DNA from: JBBRTJ01 sp038244535
GTDB lineage: Bacteria; Actinomycetota; Acidimicrobiia; Acidimicrobiales; Ilumatobacteraceae
Assembly (NCBI GenBank): GCA_038244535.1
Contig: JBBRTJ010000035.1
Coordinates: 1 to 32,605, forward strand
Direction of reading: 5' to 3'
DNA: 32,605 nucleotides
The notes below the pieces were generated by a model. That model worked only from the letters and a program-made list of their open reading frames with translations. It was not told the origin of the DNA and searched no databases. The translations under genes and the position numbers were made by a program. Positions 15,447 through 23,400 of the stretch are shown piece after piece. The stretch's first letter is position 1. Each line of letters opens with the position of its first letter.

Positions 15447-16424
15447 ATGACCCCGCCTCAGCCCACGATCTCCTTAGAGCACGGTCCCGTGCCGGATGGA
15501 CCGACCGGTTCGTCCCCGCCGGCGGCGCAAGTCGCGTTCGTCGGCGGGGGCGAACAGGCGCGCAGGTTTCAACAGGCAGCCATCGACCTCGGCATCGACC
15601 TCGTCGTCATCACTCCCTACGAGCGAGGAACCGATCACGGGGGGCTCGACCGGCCTCGGGTCTCGACCGCAGGCATCCTCGACGACCTCCTCGCCCTCAC
15701 TGCGCCGAACGCGGTGGTCACGCTCGGTGACGACAGCCTTCGCCATGCCTACCTCGAAGCTGCGGCAGTTGCCGGGCGAACGGTGCGGCCGAACGCGGCC
15801 ACGCGGCGCGTCACCACCGACCCGCTCGCGGCGCGGCGCCTTCTCAGCGAGTGCGGCTTCGACCTTGCGCCCTTCAAGGAGATCGACGCACGCGACGCAC
15901 GCGCCGTGGTTCGCTTCGCACAGCGCCACGGCTGGCCCGTCCGTCTGAGCACGGCCCGTCGGGAGCAGACGAGCTCCAACGTCCACATCGTTCGGCCCTT
16001 CACCGTTCTCGACCACGTCTGGGCGAGCAGCACTGAACGGCGATGGCTGATCGAGGCATGCGAACCAACAGCTCCGGAACTGACGGTGACCGTGGTCCGG
16101 CGCCCCTCCGGCCAGCGGATCGTCTATCCGGTGATCGCGACCACGCCTGACGGCGGCGCATCGCTTCTCATGGACGCGGCGACTGAGACCCGCGCCAGAT
16201 CCATCGCGACAGCGATCGTCGATGGCCTCGATGCCACCGGTGTCATCACCGTCGCGCTCGTGTGCTCCCGGGACGGGCGGCTCGTCGTCGACGACGTCAC
16301 CCAGGGTCCGTTCCTCCGTACAGTCAGCACCTTCGACGCCGACACCTCGCTGTTCGCCGATCATCTCAGGGGGATCCTCGACATGCACCTCGATCCCGCC
16401 GATCGCATCCTCGGCCGAGCCTGA
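15447..16424 (+). CDS. Degenerate PurK-like ATP-grasp protein
   Basis: This 325-residue protein has the layout of PurK-type carboxylases. A pre-ATP-grasp Rossmann part (VAFVGGGEQARRFQQAAIDL, about 30-49) is followed by a linker with RPNAATRRVTTDPLAARRLL, and then an ATP-grasp-like part ending in a substrate-site-like VVDDVTQGPF stretch. The glycine/lysine-rich ATP loop of real PurK is replaced by STARREQTSS, so catalysis as in purine synthesis is doubtful. It may be a divergent paralogue with another acyl-phosphate chemistry, or inactive. ATG 15447 is chosen; GTG 15438 is in frame and equally weakly supported, since no strong ribosome site is seen. It follows the icd tail by 50 bp on the same strand. 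Confidence 0.6.
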   Translation: MTPPQPTISLEHGPVPDGPTGSSPPAAQVAFVGGGEQARRFQQAAIDLGIDLVVITPYERGTDHGGLDRPRVSTAGILDDLLALTAPNAVVTLGDDSLRHAYLEAAAVAGRTVRPNAATRRVTTDPLAARRLLSECGFDLAPFKEIDARDARAVVRFAQRHGWPVRLSTARREQTSSNVHIVRPFTVLDHVWASSTERRWLIEACEPTAPELTVTVVRRPSGQRIVYPVIATTPDGGASLLMDAATETRARSIATAIVDGLDATGVITVALVCSRDGRLVVDDVTQGPFLRTVSTFDADTSLFADHLRGILDMHLDPADRILGRA

Positions 16425-16432
16425 AGGCGGTG

Positions 16433-16870
16433 ATGGCCGGCTACTCGGGCACCCCGCTCGTCAGCAAGCTCGGCGTGAGGGCCGGCGTCCACCTGGTCGC
16501 CGTCGGTGACGTGCCGGCGGGCTTTGCGCTGCTGCTGGAGCCGTTGCCCGATGGTGCCAGCGTGCGAGTGGTCGCGGGGCCTTCGACCGGTGTGCTCGGC
16601 GGCCAGTGCGAGATCGCCGTCCTGTTCGCCTCTCGTCGAATCGAGCTGGCGCAGTGGTGGCCGGCGCTCACCGACTCGGTCGGGCCGGGCGGCGCGGTGT
16701 GGGTGGCGTGGCCGAAGAAGGCGTCGAAGGTGGCTACGGACATCACCGAGGACGTCGTGCGGGCCGAGCTCCTTCCCACTGGGTGGGTCGACGTGAAGGT
16801 CTGCGCCATCGACGCGACGTGGTCGGGCCTCAAGCTCGTGCTGCGCAAGGAGCTGCGCCCCCGACCCTGA
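16433..16870 (+). CDS. DUF3052-like small protein
   Basis: This 145-residue protein opens with MAGYSGTPLVSKLGVRAG and contains VWVAWPKKASKVATDITEDVV and a closing WVDVKVCAIDATWSGLKLV. These phrases match the DUF3052 family, small proteins of unknown function common in actinobacteria and other bacteria. GAAGG at 16423-16427 supports ATG 16433; the gene starts eight bases after the PurK-like stop, so the two share a transcript. There are no membrane segments or metal motifs. The function is unknown. Confidence 0.72.
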   Translation: MAGYSGTPLVSKLGVRAGVHLVAVGDVPAGFALLLEPLPDGASVRVVAGPSTGVLGGQCEIAVLFASRRIELAQWWPALTDSVGPGGAVWVAWPKKASKVATDITEDVVRAELLPTGWVDVKVCAIDATWSGLKLVLRKELRPRP

Positions 16871-16936
16871 GCCATCGGGAGCTCGCTGATGCCACCCGGC
16901 GAAGAGCTGTGGCGGGCGCCAGGCTGACGGAAAGAC

Positions 16937-18202
16937 TCATCCCAGCCCGTCGCCGGTGGCCGACTCCCAGCCCTCACCGTCAGCGCGGGCGGACCTGGTC
17001 GCCCAAGCGTCCTCGTAGGCTGCGCCGAGGCCCCAGACCCGCGGACGTCCGCGGTCGGGTCGGTCGGACGACCAGGCTGACCGGCGCTCGACGGGTTCCG
17101 TCACCAAGCCAGCCGCAAGGGCCGCCAGTTCGACGTAGTCGGTGTCGTACTCGAGGTTGATGGTCTCGAGGCCAGCAGCCAGACCGGCCATGAGGGTGCA
17201 GCCCAACAGGGCTCGCACGATCTCGACGGCGTGGCTTCGAGCGGCACCGGGTCGGGCCCGATCGGGCCCGGAGGCGTAGCCGTGCACACCAGTCGGGGCC
17301 ACGAACCCGTCGGCTCCGGAGGCGTAGCCGAGCACACCAGTCGGGGCCACGAACCCGTCGGGTCCGGAGGCGTAGCCGAGCACACCAGTCGGGGCCAGGA
17401 ACCCGTCGGCTCGGGAGGAGTAGCCGTGCACACCAGTCGGGGCCAGGAACCCGTCGGCTCGGGAGGAGTAGCCGAGCACACCAGTCGGGGCCAGGAACCC
17501 ATCGGCTCCGGAGGAGTAGCCGAGCACACCAGTCGGGGCCAGGAACGCGTCGGCTCCGGAGGCGAACGTCCCGGTCAGCAGGCTCGTCACCGCGACGGGA
17601 TCGTCGGCGCCGGCGGTGCGGGCCACGAACAGCGTCGGCTCGATCACCGATCCGGCCAGCGAGATCCATGGCGCACCGGGCGGCGACACAGAGCGACCGG
17701 CCCAACGATGGCGCTCCGCGTAGAGGGCGTCGTAGAGGTCCTCGATCTCGGCCGACATCGGCGCCTGCTCGATGTAGATGCCGCCGGGAGCCGCCCCGCC
17801 AGCGAGCGTGCCGGCGAGCGCTCCTCGCACACCGAGTCGCACGGTGGTGCTCTCGGTCAGCTTCCGACCGCCGAGGGCGGTCAGAAAGGGCTCGGCCCCG
17901 GGCTCGCTGCTGTCCACGTTCAGCAGCAGGGGCCGGTCGGCCAGATCGTGGAGGGCTCGAAGCAGCGCCGAGCCGATCCCCTGGCGACGCTGCGCCAGAT
18001 CGACGGCGCCAAGGGCCGGCACGAAGTCGGGGTGACGGCGGCTCCACAGCACCGAAGCCGCTCCTACGAGGTCGGCCCCGACACAGGCGACCACGGTCCG
18101 TCGGCGTCGAGGTTCCTCGACGTCCGGGCCGTGCTGTGGGCCGAAGCGCCCCACGTCGTCGCCAGCTTCGATGGGGCGAACGACGACGCCCACGGTGGCC
18201 AC
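16937..18202 (-). CDS. Tandem GNAT acetyltransferase with an internal 16-residue repeat array
   Basis: This 421-residue protein has an N-terminal GNAT domain with the acetyl-CoA motif QRRQGIGSALLRAL (about 71-84). The second half looks like another GNAT-type domain (about 142-400) with ETINLEYDTDYVELAALAAGL near its end. Inside this second half residues 216-311 are six near-identical 16-residue units of the form GADGFLAPTGVLGYSS, which seem to duplicate one strand and loop of the fold. The frame is preserved through the array. The start is GTG 18202, with TACCGT six bases upstream, a leaderless promoter pattern. It lies 39 bp downstream of the MBL-fold gene on the same strand. The acetylated substrate is unknown, and the repeats may inactivate or alter the second domain. 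Confidence 0.7.
   Translation of the reverse strand: MATVGVVVRPIEAGDDVGRFGPQHGPDVEEPRRRRTVVACVGADLVGAASVLWSRRHPDFVPALGAVDLAQRRQGIGSALLRALHDLADRPLLLNVDSSEPGAEPFLTALGGRKLTESTTVRLGVRGALAGTLAGGAAPGGIYIEQAPMSAEIEDLYDALYAERHRWAGRSVSPPGAPWISLAGSVIEPTLFVARTAGADDPVAVTSLLTGTFASGADAFLAPTGVLGYSSGADGFLAPTGVLGYSSRADGFLAPTGVHGYSSRADGFLAPTGVLGYASGPDGFVAPTGVLGYASGADGFVAPTGVHGYASGPDRARPGAARSHAVEIVRALLGCTLMAGLAAGLETINLEYDTDYVELAALAAGLVTEPVERRSAWSSDRPDRGRPRVWGLGAAYEDAWATRSARADGEGWESATGDGLG
17270..17557. repeat. Six tandem 48-bp repeats inside the GNAT gene
   Basis: Six consecutive 48-bp units encode 16-residue repeats in frame on the minus strand. The units differ only at a few bases, giving small changes such as L/V, S/A and L/H. 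The near identity points to recent slippage or unequal crossing-over, and the multiple of three keeps the gene open. Confidence 0.92.
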
Positions 18203-18208
18203 CCAGCC

Positions 18209-18214
18209 ACGGTA
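18209..18214 (-). promoter_or_regulatory. Possible leaderless -10 box for the GNAT gene
   Basis: TACCGT on the minus strand lies six bases before GTG 18202. It sits in the 39-bp gap after the MBL-fold gene, so the GNAT gene may have its own transcript as well as read-through from upstream. Confidence 0.4.
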
Positions 18215-18241
18215 CGTGAGCCAAGCCGCCGACCGAGCTGC

Positions 18242-19024
18242 CTACGGCACGACCCACTGGCGCTTGCCCTGCGCGCCACCCAGCAGGCGCCCGAACTGCA
18301 GGCCGGGGAAGTGCCCGGCCGCCACCGGCGTGTCGGTGCCTTCGAGCTCACGGGCCAGCGCATTGCGGGTGCGCAACGCCATCGCCGGGTCGACATCGCC
18401 CATGCCGGCCCACTCCTCGTCGACCAGCTCGATCGGGCAGTGCACGACATCGCCCAGCAACATCGCCCGCTCGACGCCGTCGGACACGACGAACACGGTC
18501 GATCCCGGCGTGTGCCCCGGAGTGATCATCGCATCGAGCCCGGGCAGCAGCGGCCCGCCGGACGACCAGAAGGCCATGCGGCTCTCGATCGGGGACAACT
18601 TGCGGGTGGCGGCCGGGTCGGGGCCGACGAAGTGAGCCCAGTCCCGCTCATCGCAGCGGTAGGTGGCCTGCTCGAACACCACGCGGCCCTGCTGGGTCGC
18701 CCATCCGACGTGGTCGAAGTGCAGGTGGGTGAACAGCACGTCGGTCACGTCCTCGGGCGCCACGCCGTACGAGGCCAGGTTGTCGAGGAACGCGCCCCCG
18801 ACGAAGGCGCCCCCGCCCTGGCCCACCCCCGTATCGATCAGGACCACCCGGCTGTTGCCGCGCAGCAGGAACCCGCCGATCGCGAGCTCCAACATCCCGT
18901 CGGCGTCGAGGAACTGGCGGTGGGGCGCCCAGGCCTCGGCCGGCATGCCGATGAACGGCTCGCTGATGGGGAGGTGGGCCACCCCGTCGATGACCGGCAG
19001 GATCTCGAGCTCACCAACGCGCAT
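18242..19024 (-). CDS. MBL-fold metallo-hydrolase
   Basis: This 260-residue metallo-beta-lactamase-fold enzyme has the full set of metal ligands: H100-x-H102-x-D104-H105 (THLHFDH), H171 (TPGHTPGS), D192 (LGDVVH) and H238 (AGHFP). It should bind two metal ions and hydrolyse an ester, lactone or thioester. The overall layout resembles the lactonase and quorum-quenching-like subgroup, but substrate specificity cannot be assigned. The ATG at 19024 has no ribosome site; TAGAGT (19033-19038) lies eight bases upstream and TTGACC (19054-19059) 15 bases further, so the transcript is probably leaderless and its -35 lies in the first 40-bp repeat. It is followed after 39 bp by the GNAT gene. Confidence 0.88.
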   Translation of the reverse strand: MRVGELEILPVIDGVAHLPISEPFIGMPAEAWAPHRQFLDADGMLELAIGGFLLRGNSRVVLIDTGVGQGGGAFVGGAFLDNLASYGVAPEDVTDVLFTHLHFDHVGWATQQGRVVFEQATYRCDERDWAHFVGPDPAATRKLSPIESRMAFWSSGGPLLPGLDAMITPGHTPGSTVFVVSDGVERAMLLGDVVHCPIELVDEEWAGMGDVDPAMALRTRNALARELEGTDTPVAAGHFPGLQFGRLLGGAQGKRQWVVP

Positions 19025-19032
19025 GGCCGCGG

Positions 19033-19059
19033 ACTCTAGGCGGGGAATCTCACGGTCAA
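19033..19059 (-). promoter_or_regulatory. Putative promoter of the MBL-fold gene, built on the 40-bp repeat
   Basis: On the minus strand TTGACC (19054-19059), a 15-bp spacer and TAGAGT (19033-19038) precede ATG 19024 by eight bases. The -35 is part of the palindrome in repeat unit 1. The spacer is slightly short, so the assignment is tentative. Confidence 0.5.
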
Positions 19060-19240
19060 ACCGTGGACTTCACCACCAGGCGGGGAATCCGACGGTCAAA
19101 CCGTGGACTTCACCACCAGGCGGGGAATCCGACGGTCAAAGTGTGGCCTTCACCACCAGGCGGGGAATCCGACGGTCAAACCGTGGACTTCACCACCAGG
19201 CGGGGAATCCGACGGTCAAACCGTGGACTGCACCTACCGG
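19041..19240. repeat. Five tandem 40-bp repeats upstream of the MBL-fold gene
   Basis: Units start at 19041, 19081, 19121, 19161 and 19201, the last diverging after about 30 bp. Each begins CGGGGAATC and contains the hairpin-forming core ACGGT-CAA-ACCGT, except unit 3, where the right arm reads AGTGT. The units abut with no unique spacers, which excludes CRISPR. Each unit offers a TTGACC on the minus strand towards the MBL gene. The rest of the gap to 19386 holds only the imperfect ACCTCACCCAC/GTGGGGTGAGGT repeat (19254-19294) and the 47-bp hairpin element. Confidence 0.92.
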
Positions 19241-19302
19241 CCGGCCCGCTGACACCTCACCCACAGTGTTCAGGCGGATCAGGTGGGGTGAGGTCGCTCA
19301 GC

Positions 19303-19349
19303 CTTTGCGTCGCGACGTAGTCGTAGAGCAGCAACATCGCGACGCAAAG
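19303..19349. repeat. Dispersed 47-bp hairpin element, copy 1
   Basis: Two 18-nt arms (19303-19320 and 19332-19349) enclose an 11-nt loop. Sixteen positions pair perfectly; of the other two, one becomes a G-U pair on the minus strand. A second copy lies at 27589-27635 in the opposite orientation with an identical loop (CTGCTCTACGA) and 44 of 47 bases the same. This copy sits at the 3' end of nei, where it could serve as a transcription end or mRNA-protecting structure (inference). Confidence 0.85.
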
Positions 19350-19386
19350 CGCCAAGGCGACCGCAACGGGCCGCCCGAGCGGCGAG

Positions 19387-20424
19387 CTAACGAGTGAGCA
19401 GCGGATCGGTGAACGAGGGGGCGGGCGGTTCGATCACTCTGGGTTGGGGCCGCTCGCGCTCCGGCGGCCCGGCGGCCAGCGCTGGACGAGCGGCTTCGGT
19501 GCCGACCGGCTCCAGGACATCCTGGACATCCTCGACATCCTCGACATCCTCGACATCCTCGACATCCTCGACATCCTCGACATCCTCGACATCGTCGACA
19601 TCGTCGACATCCTCGACCTCCATCGGCTCGGGCGCGGGGACGGCGAACAGCTCCTGGCACTCGGGACACCAGTAGGTGACCCGGGCCTGCTCACCGTGGC
19701 GGTGGACCTCGATGGGCGTGGCGCAGCGCAGGCAGGGCTTGCCGGTGCGGCCATACACCGCCAGACCGCCACCGGGCACCGTGGCGCGGTCGGCGCGCTG
19801 GAGGTTGGCCTGAAGCAGGCGGGCGGCGGTCTCGACCAGCTCGTGGCGCAGGTCGAGCCCGATCGCGCCGAGCGGGGTGAACGGGTGCACGGCGCAAGCC
19901 CACAGCACCTCGCTCTTGTAGACGTTGCCCACCCCGCAGCAGAGGCGCTGGTCGAGCAGCACCTCGTCGAGCGTGGTGGCAGGGTCGGCCAGGCGGGCCA
20001 TGCGGGCGACGCACTGGTCGAGGTCGACGCCCTCGACGCAGAGGTCCGGGCCGAGCGAGCCGAGCCCCGGGTGGCGACGATGATCGGCGGCCAGGTAGGT
20101 CTCGACCACCGGGGCCGAGAAGCACACCGCAACCCAGCCCGGCACCTCCATCACCACGCGGGCGTGCTTCGAGCTCTTCCGCCACTGTTCGCCTTCGCGG
20201 TAGAGGTGCCACGAGCCACTCATGCGCATGTGGGTGTGAAGGACCACACCGTCGTCGAAGCCGATCTCGAGGTGCTTGCCTCGGGCCTCGACTCGCTCGA
20301 TCGTCGAGCCCACCGCCGGCCGCCGGCCCGCCAGTCGTGGCGCGTCGAAGGCCGTCACCGGCTTGCCGAGCACCGAGGCGCGCAGCGCTGCTGCCGTTCG
20401 GTGGATCGTGTCTCCTTCAGGCAC
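19387..20424 (-). CDS. nei: Endonuclease VIII-type DNA glycosylase with an acidic repeat tail
   Basis: This 345-residue DNA repair glycosylase/AP lyase removes oxidised bases. The mature N-terminus P2-E3 gives the catalytic proline and glutamate; K50 in ARGKHLE is the conserved lysine, VGNVYKSEVLW (165-175) is the helix-two-turn-helix, and C231-x2-C234-x18-C253-x2-C256 is the zinc finger. GTG 20424 was chosen because the enzyme must begin with Met-Pro-Glu. After the zinc finger, where normal relatives end at about 265 residues, comes an 80-residue tail containing a run of Val-Glu-Asp units (about 269-304) and then a proline-rich end. The gene starts 37 bp after the lhr stop; the same pairing is known in mycobacteria, so both belong to one repair operon. 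Confidence 0.9.
   Translation of the reverse strand: MPEGDTIHRTAAALRASVLGKPVTAFDAPRLAGRRPAVGSTIERVEARGKHLEIGFDDGVVLHTHMRMSGSWHLYREGEQWRKSSKHARVVMEVPGWVAVCFSAPVVETYLAADHRRHPGLGSLGPDLCVEGVDLDQCVARMARLADPATTLDEVLLDQRLCCGVGNVYKSEVLWACAVHPFTPLGAIGLDLRHELVETAARLLQANLQRADRATVPGGGLAVYGRTGKPCLRCATPIEVHRHGEQARVTYWCPECQELFAVPAPEPMEVEDVDDVDDVEDVEDVEDVEDVEDVEDVEDVQDVLEPVGTEAARPALAAGPPERERPQPRVIEPPAPSFTDPLLTR
19516..19614. repeat. Eleven 9-bp repeats in the 3' part of nei
   Basis: GACATCCTC, with variants ending CTG or GTC, is repeated eleven times without interruption. On the minus strand it encodes (Val-Glu/Asp-Asp)n. The 9-bp unit keeps the frame, so changes in copy number would change only the length of the acidic tail. 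Confidence 0.93.
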
Positions 20425-20461
20425 AGCGGCCAGGTTAGGAGCAGCCGCGTCGCCCGATGGC

Positions 20462-23400
20462 TCAGCCCCTCCGCACCAGGCCCTTGTAGCCATCGACGAA
20501 GCCGACTCGGCGAAGGGGTTCGAGCCATCGACTGTCGGCGATCGGCAGCCCGTCGGCCTTGCGGATCTCGAGGCTGCGGAAGCGGCCGTCCTTCACCAGG
20601 CCCACCAGCAGCTCAGCCCAGGCCAGGTCGTCACTCGAGCGGGGGAAGGTGACGAGGTGGTGGCCCCGGCGATCGAGCCAGGCCACCGGCTCGCCGTGAT
20701 GCAGCACGACAAGGGCCGCCGCCGAGCGGGCCGGGCGGCCGTCAGTGGCCGGCCACGACAGCGCAGCCCCGTACGGCTGGGCGGGGTCGGTGGCGGCCAA
20801 CGCGATCGGCGGATCGTCCTTGATGGGCTCGCGGGCGGTGCGCAGCCGGTCGACCGAGCCAGGCAGCGCGAACTGGGCCGCGCCGAGGCCGGCCACGAAG
20901 TAGCCACGGCGGACCTGGCCGCGCTCTTCGAGCACCTTCAGCACGCCATACACCGCGGTGAAGCCGCCCTCGACCCCTTCGGCGAGAACCGCCTCACGGG
21001 TCACGACCCCGTGCCGTTCGAGCAGCTGCAAGGCCCGCGCATGGGCGGCCTCGGTCGCCGTCGGAGGCGGATCGAGCAGCGGAGCCACCAGCGACCACCG
21101 GCCCGCCCCCGCGGGAGGACCGATGCGGGTGAGCCGCCCGGGTCTCGGGCGCGAGCGGGGACGGGCGGCGGTTCGGGCCCGGGCGCCCGCGCCACCACCG
21201 CTGCTGCCACCACCGCTGACGATGGCCCGCAGCGGGGCCAGCGAGTCGTTGGTGACCTCGCCCGCCCACACGAGGTCCCACAGCGACGCCAGCACCTCGG
21301 CCTCGGTGGCGCCGGGGGCGGCGGCCAGCAGCCCGCTCCAGAACGAGGCCCCCCGGTCGCGCAGGTGCGCCCGCAGCGCCTCGTGCAGCGGCGCACTCGG
21401 CCGGTCGTCGTCACCGGCGGCCGGGGCCGAACCTACGGCCAGCAGGTGCACCTGATCGCGGAAGTACAGGCGCACCTTGCCGTCGCTCGATCCGAGCCCA
21501 CCGGCCCCGACCCACACCAGGTCACCCGAGGTGCACAGCGCATCGAGGTCGGCCGGCCGGTAGCCGTTCACCCGTGCCGGCAGCACCTCGGTGTCGAGCG
21601 TCGACGCTGGGAGCGCGGCGCCCTGCAGCACGCCGATGGCCTCGACCAGCGCATCGAGACCACGCCGATCGGCTCCGACCCCTTGCCACTGCGGCAGGAA
21701 GCGGGCAAACGCGGCGGGCTCGACCGGCTCGACCTCGCGGCGCAGCGAGGCCAGTGACCGCCGCCGGAGCTGGCGCAGCACGTCGTCGGCGCACCACTCG
21801 CGCTCGACGCCCCCGGGGCGAAACTCGCCCCGCACCACGTGGCCGTCGCCCTCGAGCGCGACGAGCGCCCCGGCCACGCGCTCGACGGTGGTGCCGAACC
21901 GGCGGGCCACGTCGACGGCGTGGAACGGCCCATGGGTGCGGGCGTAGCGCAGCACGAGCTGCTCGAGTGGGCGTTCGACCGGCTCGGTGAAGGCCCGGGG
22001 CAACCCCAGTGGCAGTGCCGTGCCCAGCGCGTCGCGATAGCGAGCGGCGTCCTCGGCGGCCGCCACACGATCGTCGCCGGCCACCCGCACGGCCACGGCC
22101 CGGCGCTCGGCCACCAGCTGATCGGCCCACACCGAAGCCGATCCCGGCGGGGCACCATCGGCCACCCGCACATCGAGGTCGGCCAACGACAGGTCGCCGA
22201 GGCGACGCAGCAGGTCGTGGAGCTCGTCGGCGGAGCGGGCCCCGCGCCCGTCGACGAGGCACTGCAGCTCGAGCTCGAGGTCGGCCAGCACATCGGCGTC
22301 GAGCAGCTCGCGCAGCTCCTCGGCCCCCAGCAGGTCGCGCAGCAGGTCACGGTCGAGGGCCAACGCAGCCGCCCGCCGCTCGGCCAGCGGCGCGTCGCCT
22401 TCGTACATGTAGGCCGCGATCCAGCCGAACAGCAGGCTCTGCGCGAACGGCGACGGGCGCGGCGTGTCGACGGCGACCATGCGGATGCGCCGGCTGCGCA
22501 GGTCCTCCAACACGCTGCGCAGCGCCGGGACGTCGAACACGTCTTGCAGGCACTCACGCGATGCTTCGAGCAGGATCGGGAAGCTCGGGTACTTGGCCGC
22601 CACGTTGAGCAGGTCGGCCGCCCGCTGCCGCTGCTGCCACAGCGGTGTGCGCCGGTCGGGTCGCCGACGGGGCAGCAGCAGGGCCCGGGCCGCGCACTCG
22701 CGAAAGCGCGACGAGAACAGCGCGGTGGACGGCAGAGCCGACAGCACCAGCTCCTCGATGTCCTCGGGCTCGATCATCAGCTCCTGCGTGGGGAGGTCGT
22801 CGACGGCCTCGGGCAAGCGGATCACGATGCCGTCGTCGCTCCACATGACCTCGATCGGCAGGTCGTGACGTTCGAGGAGCCGCACCTGCAGCGCCATCGC
22901 CCACGGCGCATGGACCGGCGAGCCGAACGGGGTCAGCACGCACACTCGCCAGTCGCCGATCTCGTCTCTGAAGCGCTCGACCACGACCGTGCGATCGTCG
23001 GGCACCGCCCCGGCGGCGTCGGCCTGGTCGGCCAGGTAGCGCACGACGTTGCCGGCGGCGAAGGCATCGAGCCCGTGCCCCTCCATGAGCCGGGCGAGGG
23101 CCGCGGGCTCGTCGAGGGCCCGGATCTCGCGCACGAACGCGCCGAGGGCGCGGCCCAGCTCGAGCGGCCGTCCGGGCCGGTCGCCGTGCCAGAACGGCAT
23201 CTTGCCGGGCTGGCCGGGAGCGGGCGTGACCACGACTCGCTCGAACGTGATGTCCTCGATCCGCCAGGTGCTGGCCCCCAGCAGGAACGTCTCGCCCGCA
23301 CGGCTCTCGTAGACCATCTCCTCGTCGAGCTCGCCCACCCGAGTGCCGTCGGGCAGGAACACGCCGAAGAGGCCGCGGTCGGGGATGGTGCCGCCGCTGG

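Noticed and set aside
17231..19039. Long plus-strand frame with repeated GGVAEHTSRG units
   Set aside because: It is the antisense of the GNAT repeats and of the MBL gene, which have conserved catalytic motifs on the other strand.
19041..19240. CRISPR array from the 40-bp repeats
   Set aside because: The units abut directly with no unique spacers, and no cas genes are present.
19254..19294. Intrinsic terminator from ACCTCACCCAC / GTGGGGTGAGGT
   Set aside because: The arms differ by a bulge, the loop is long, and no T-run follows.
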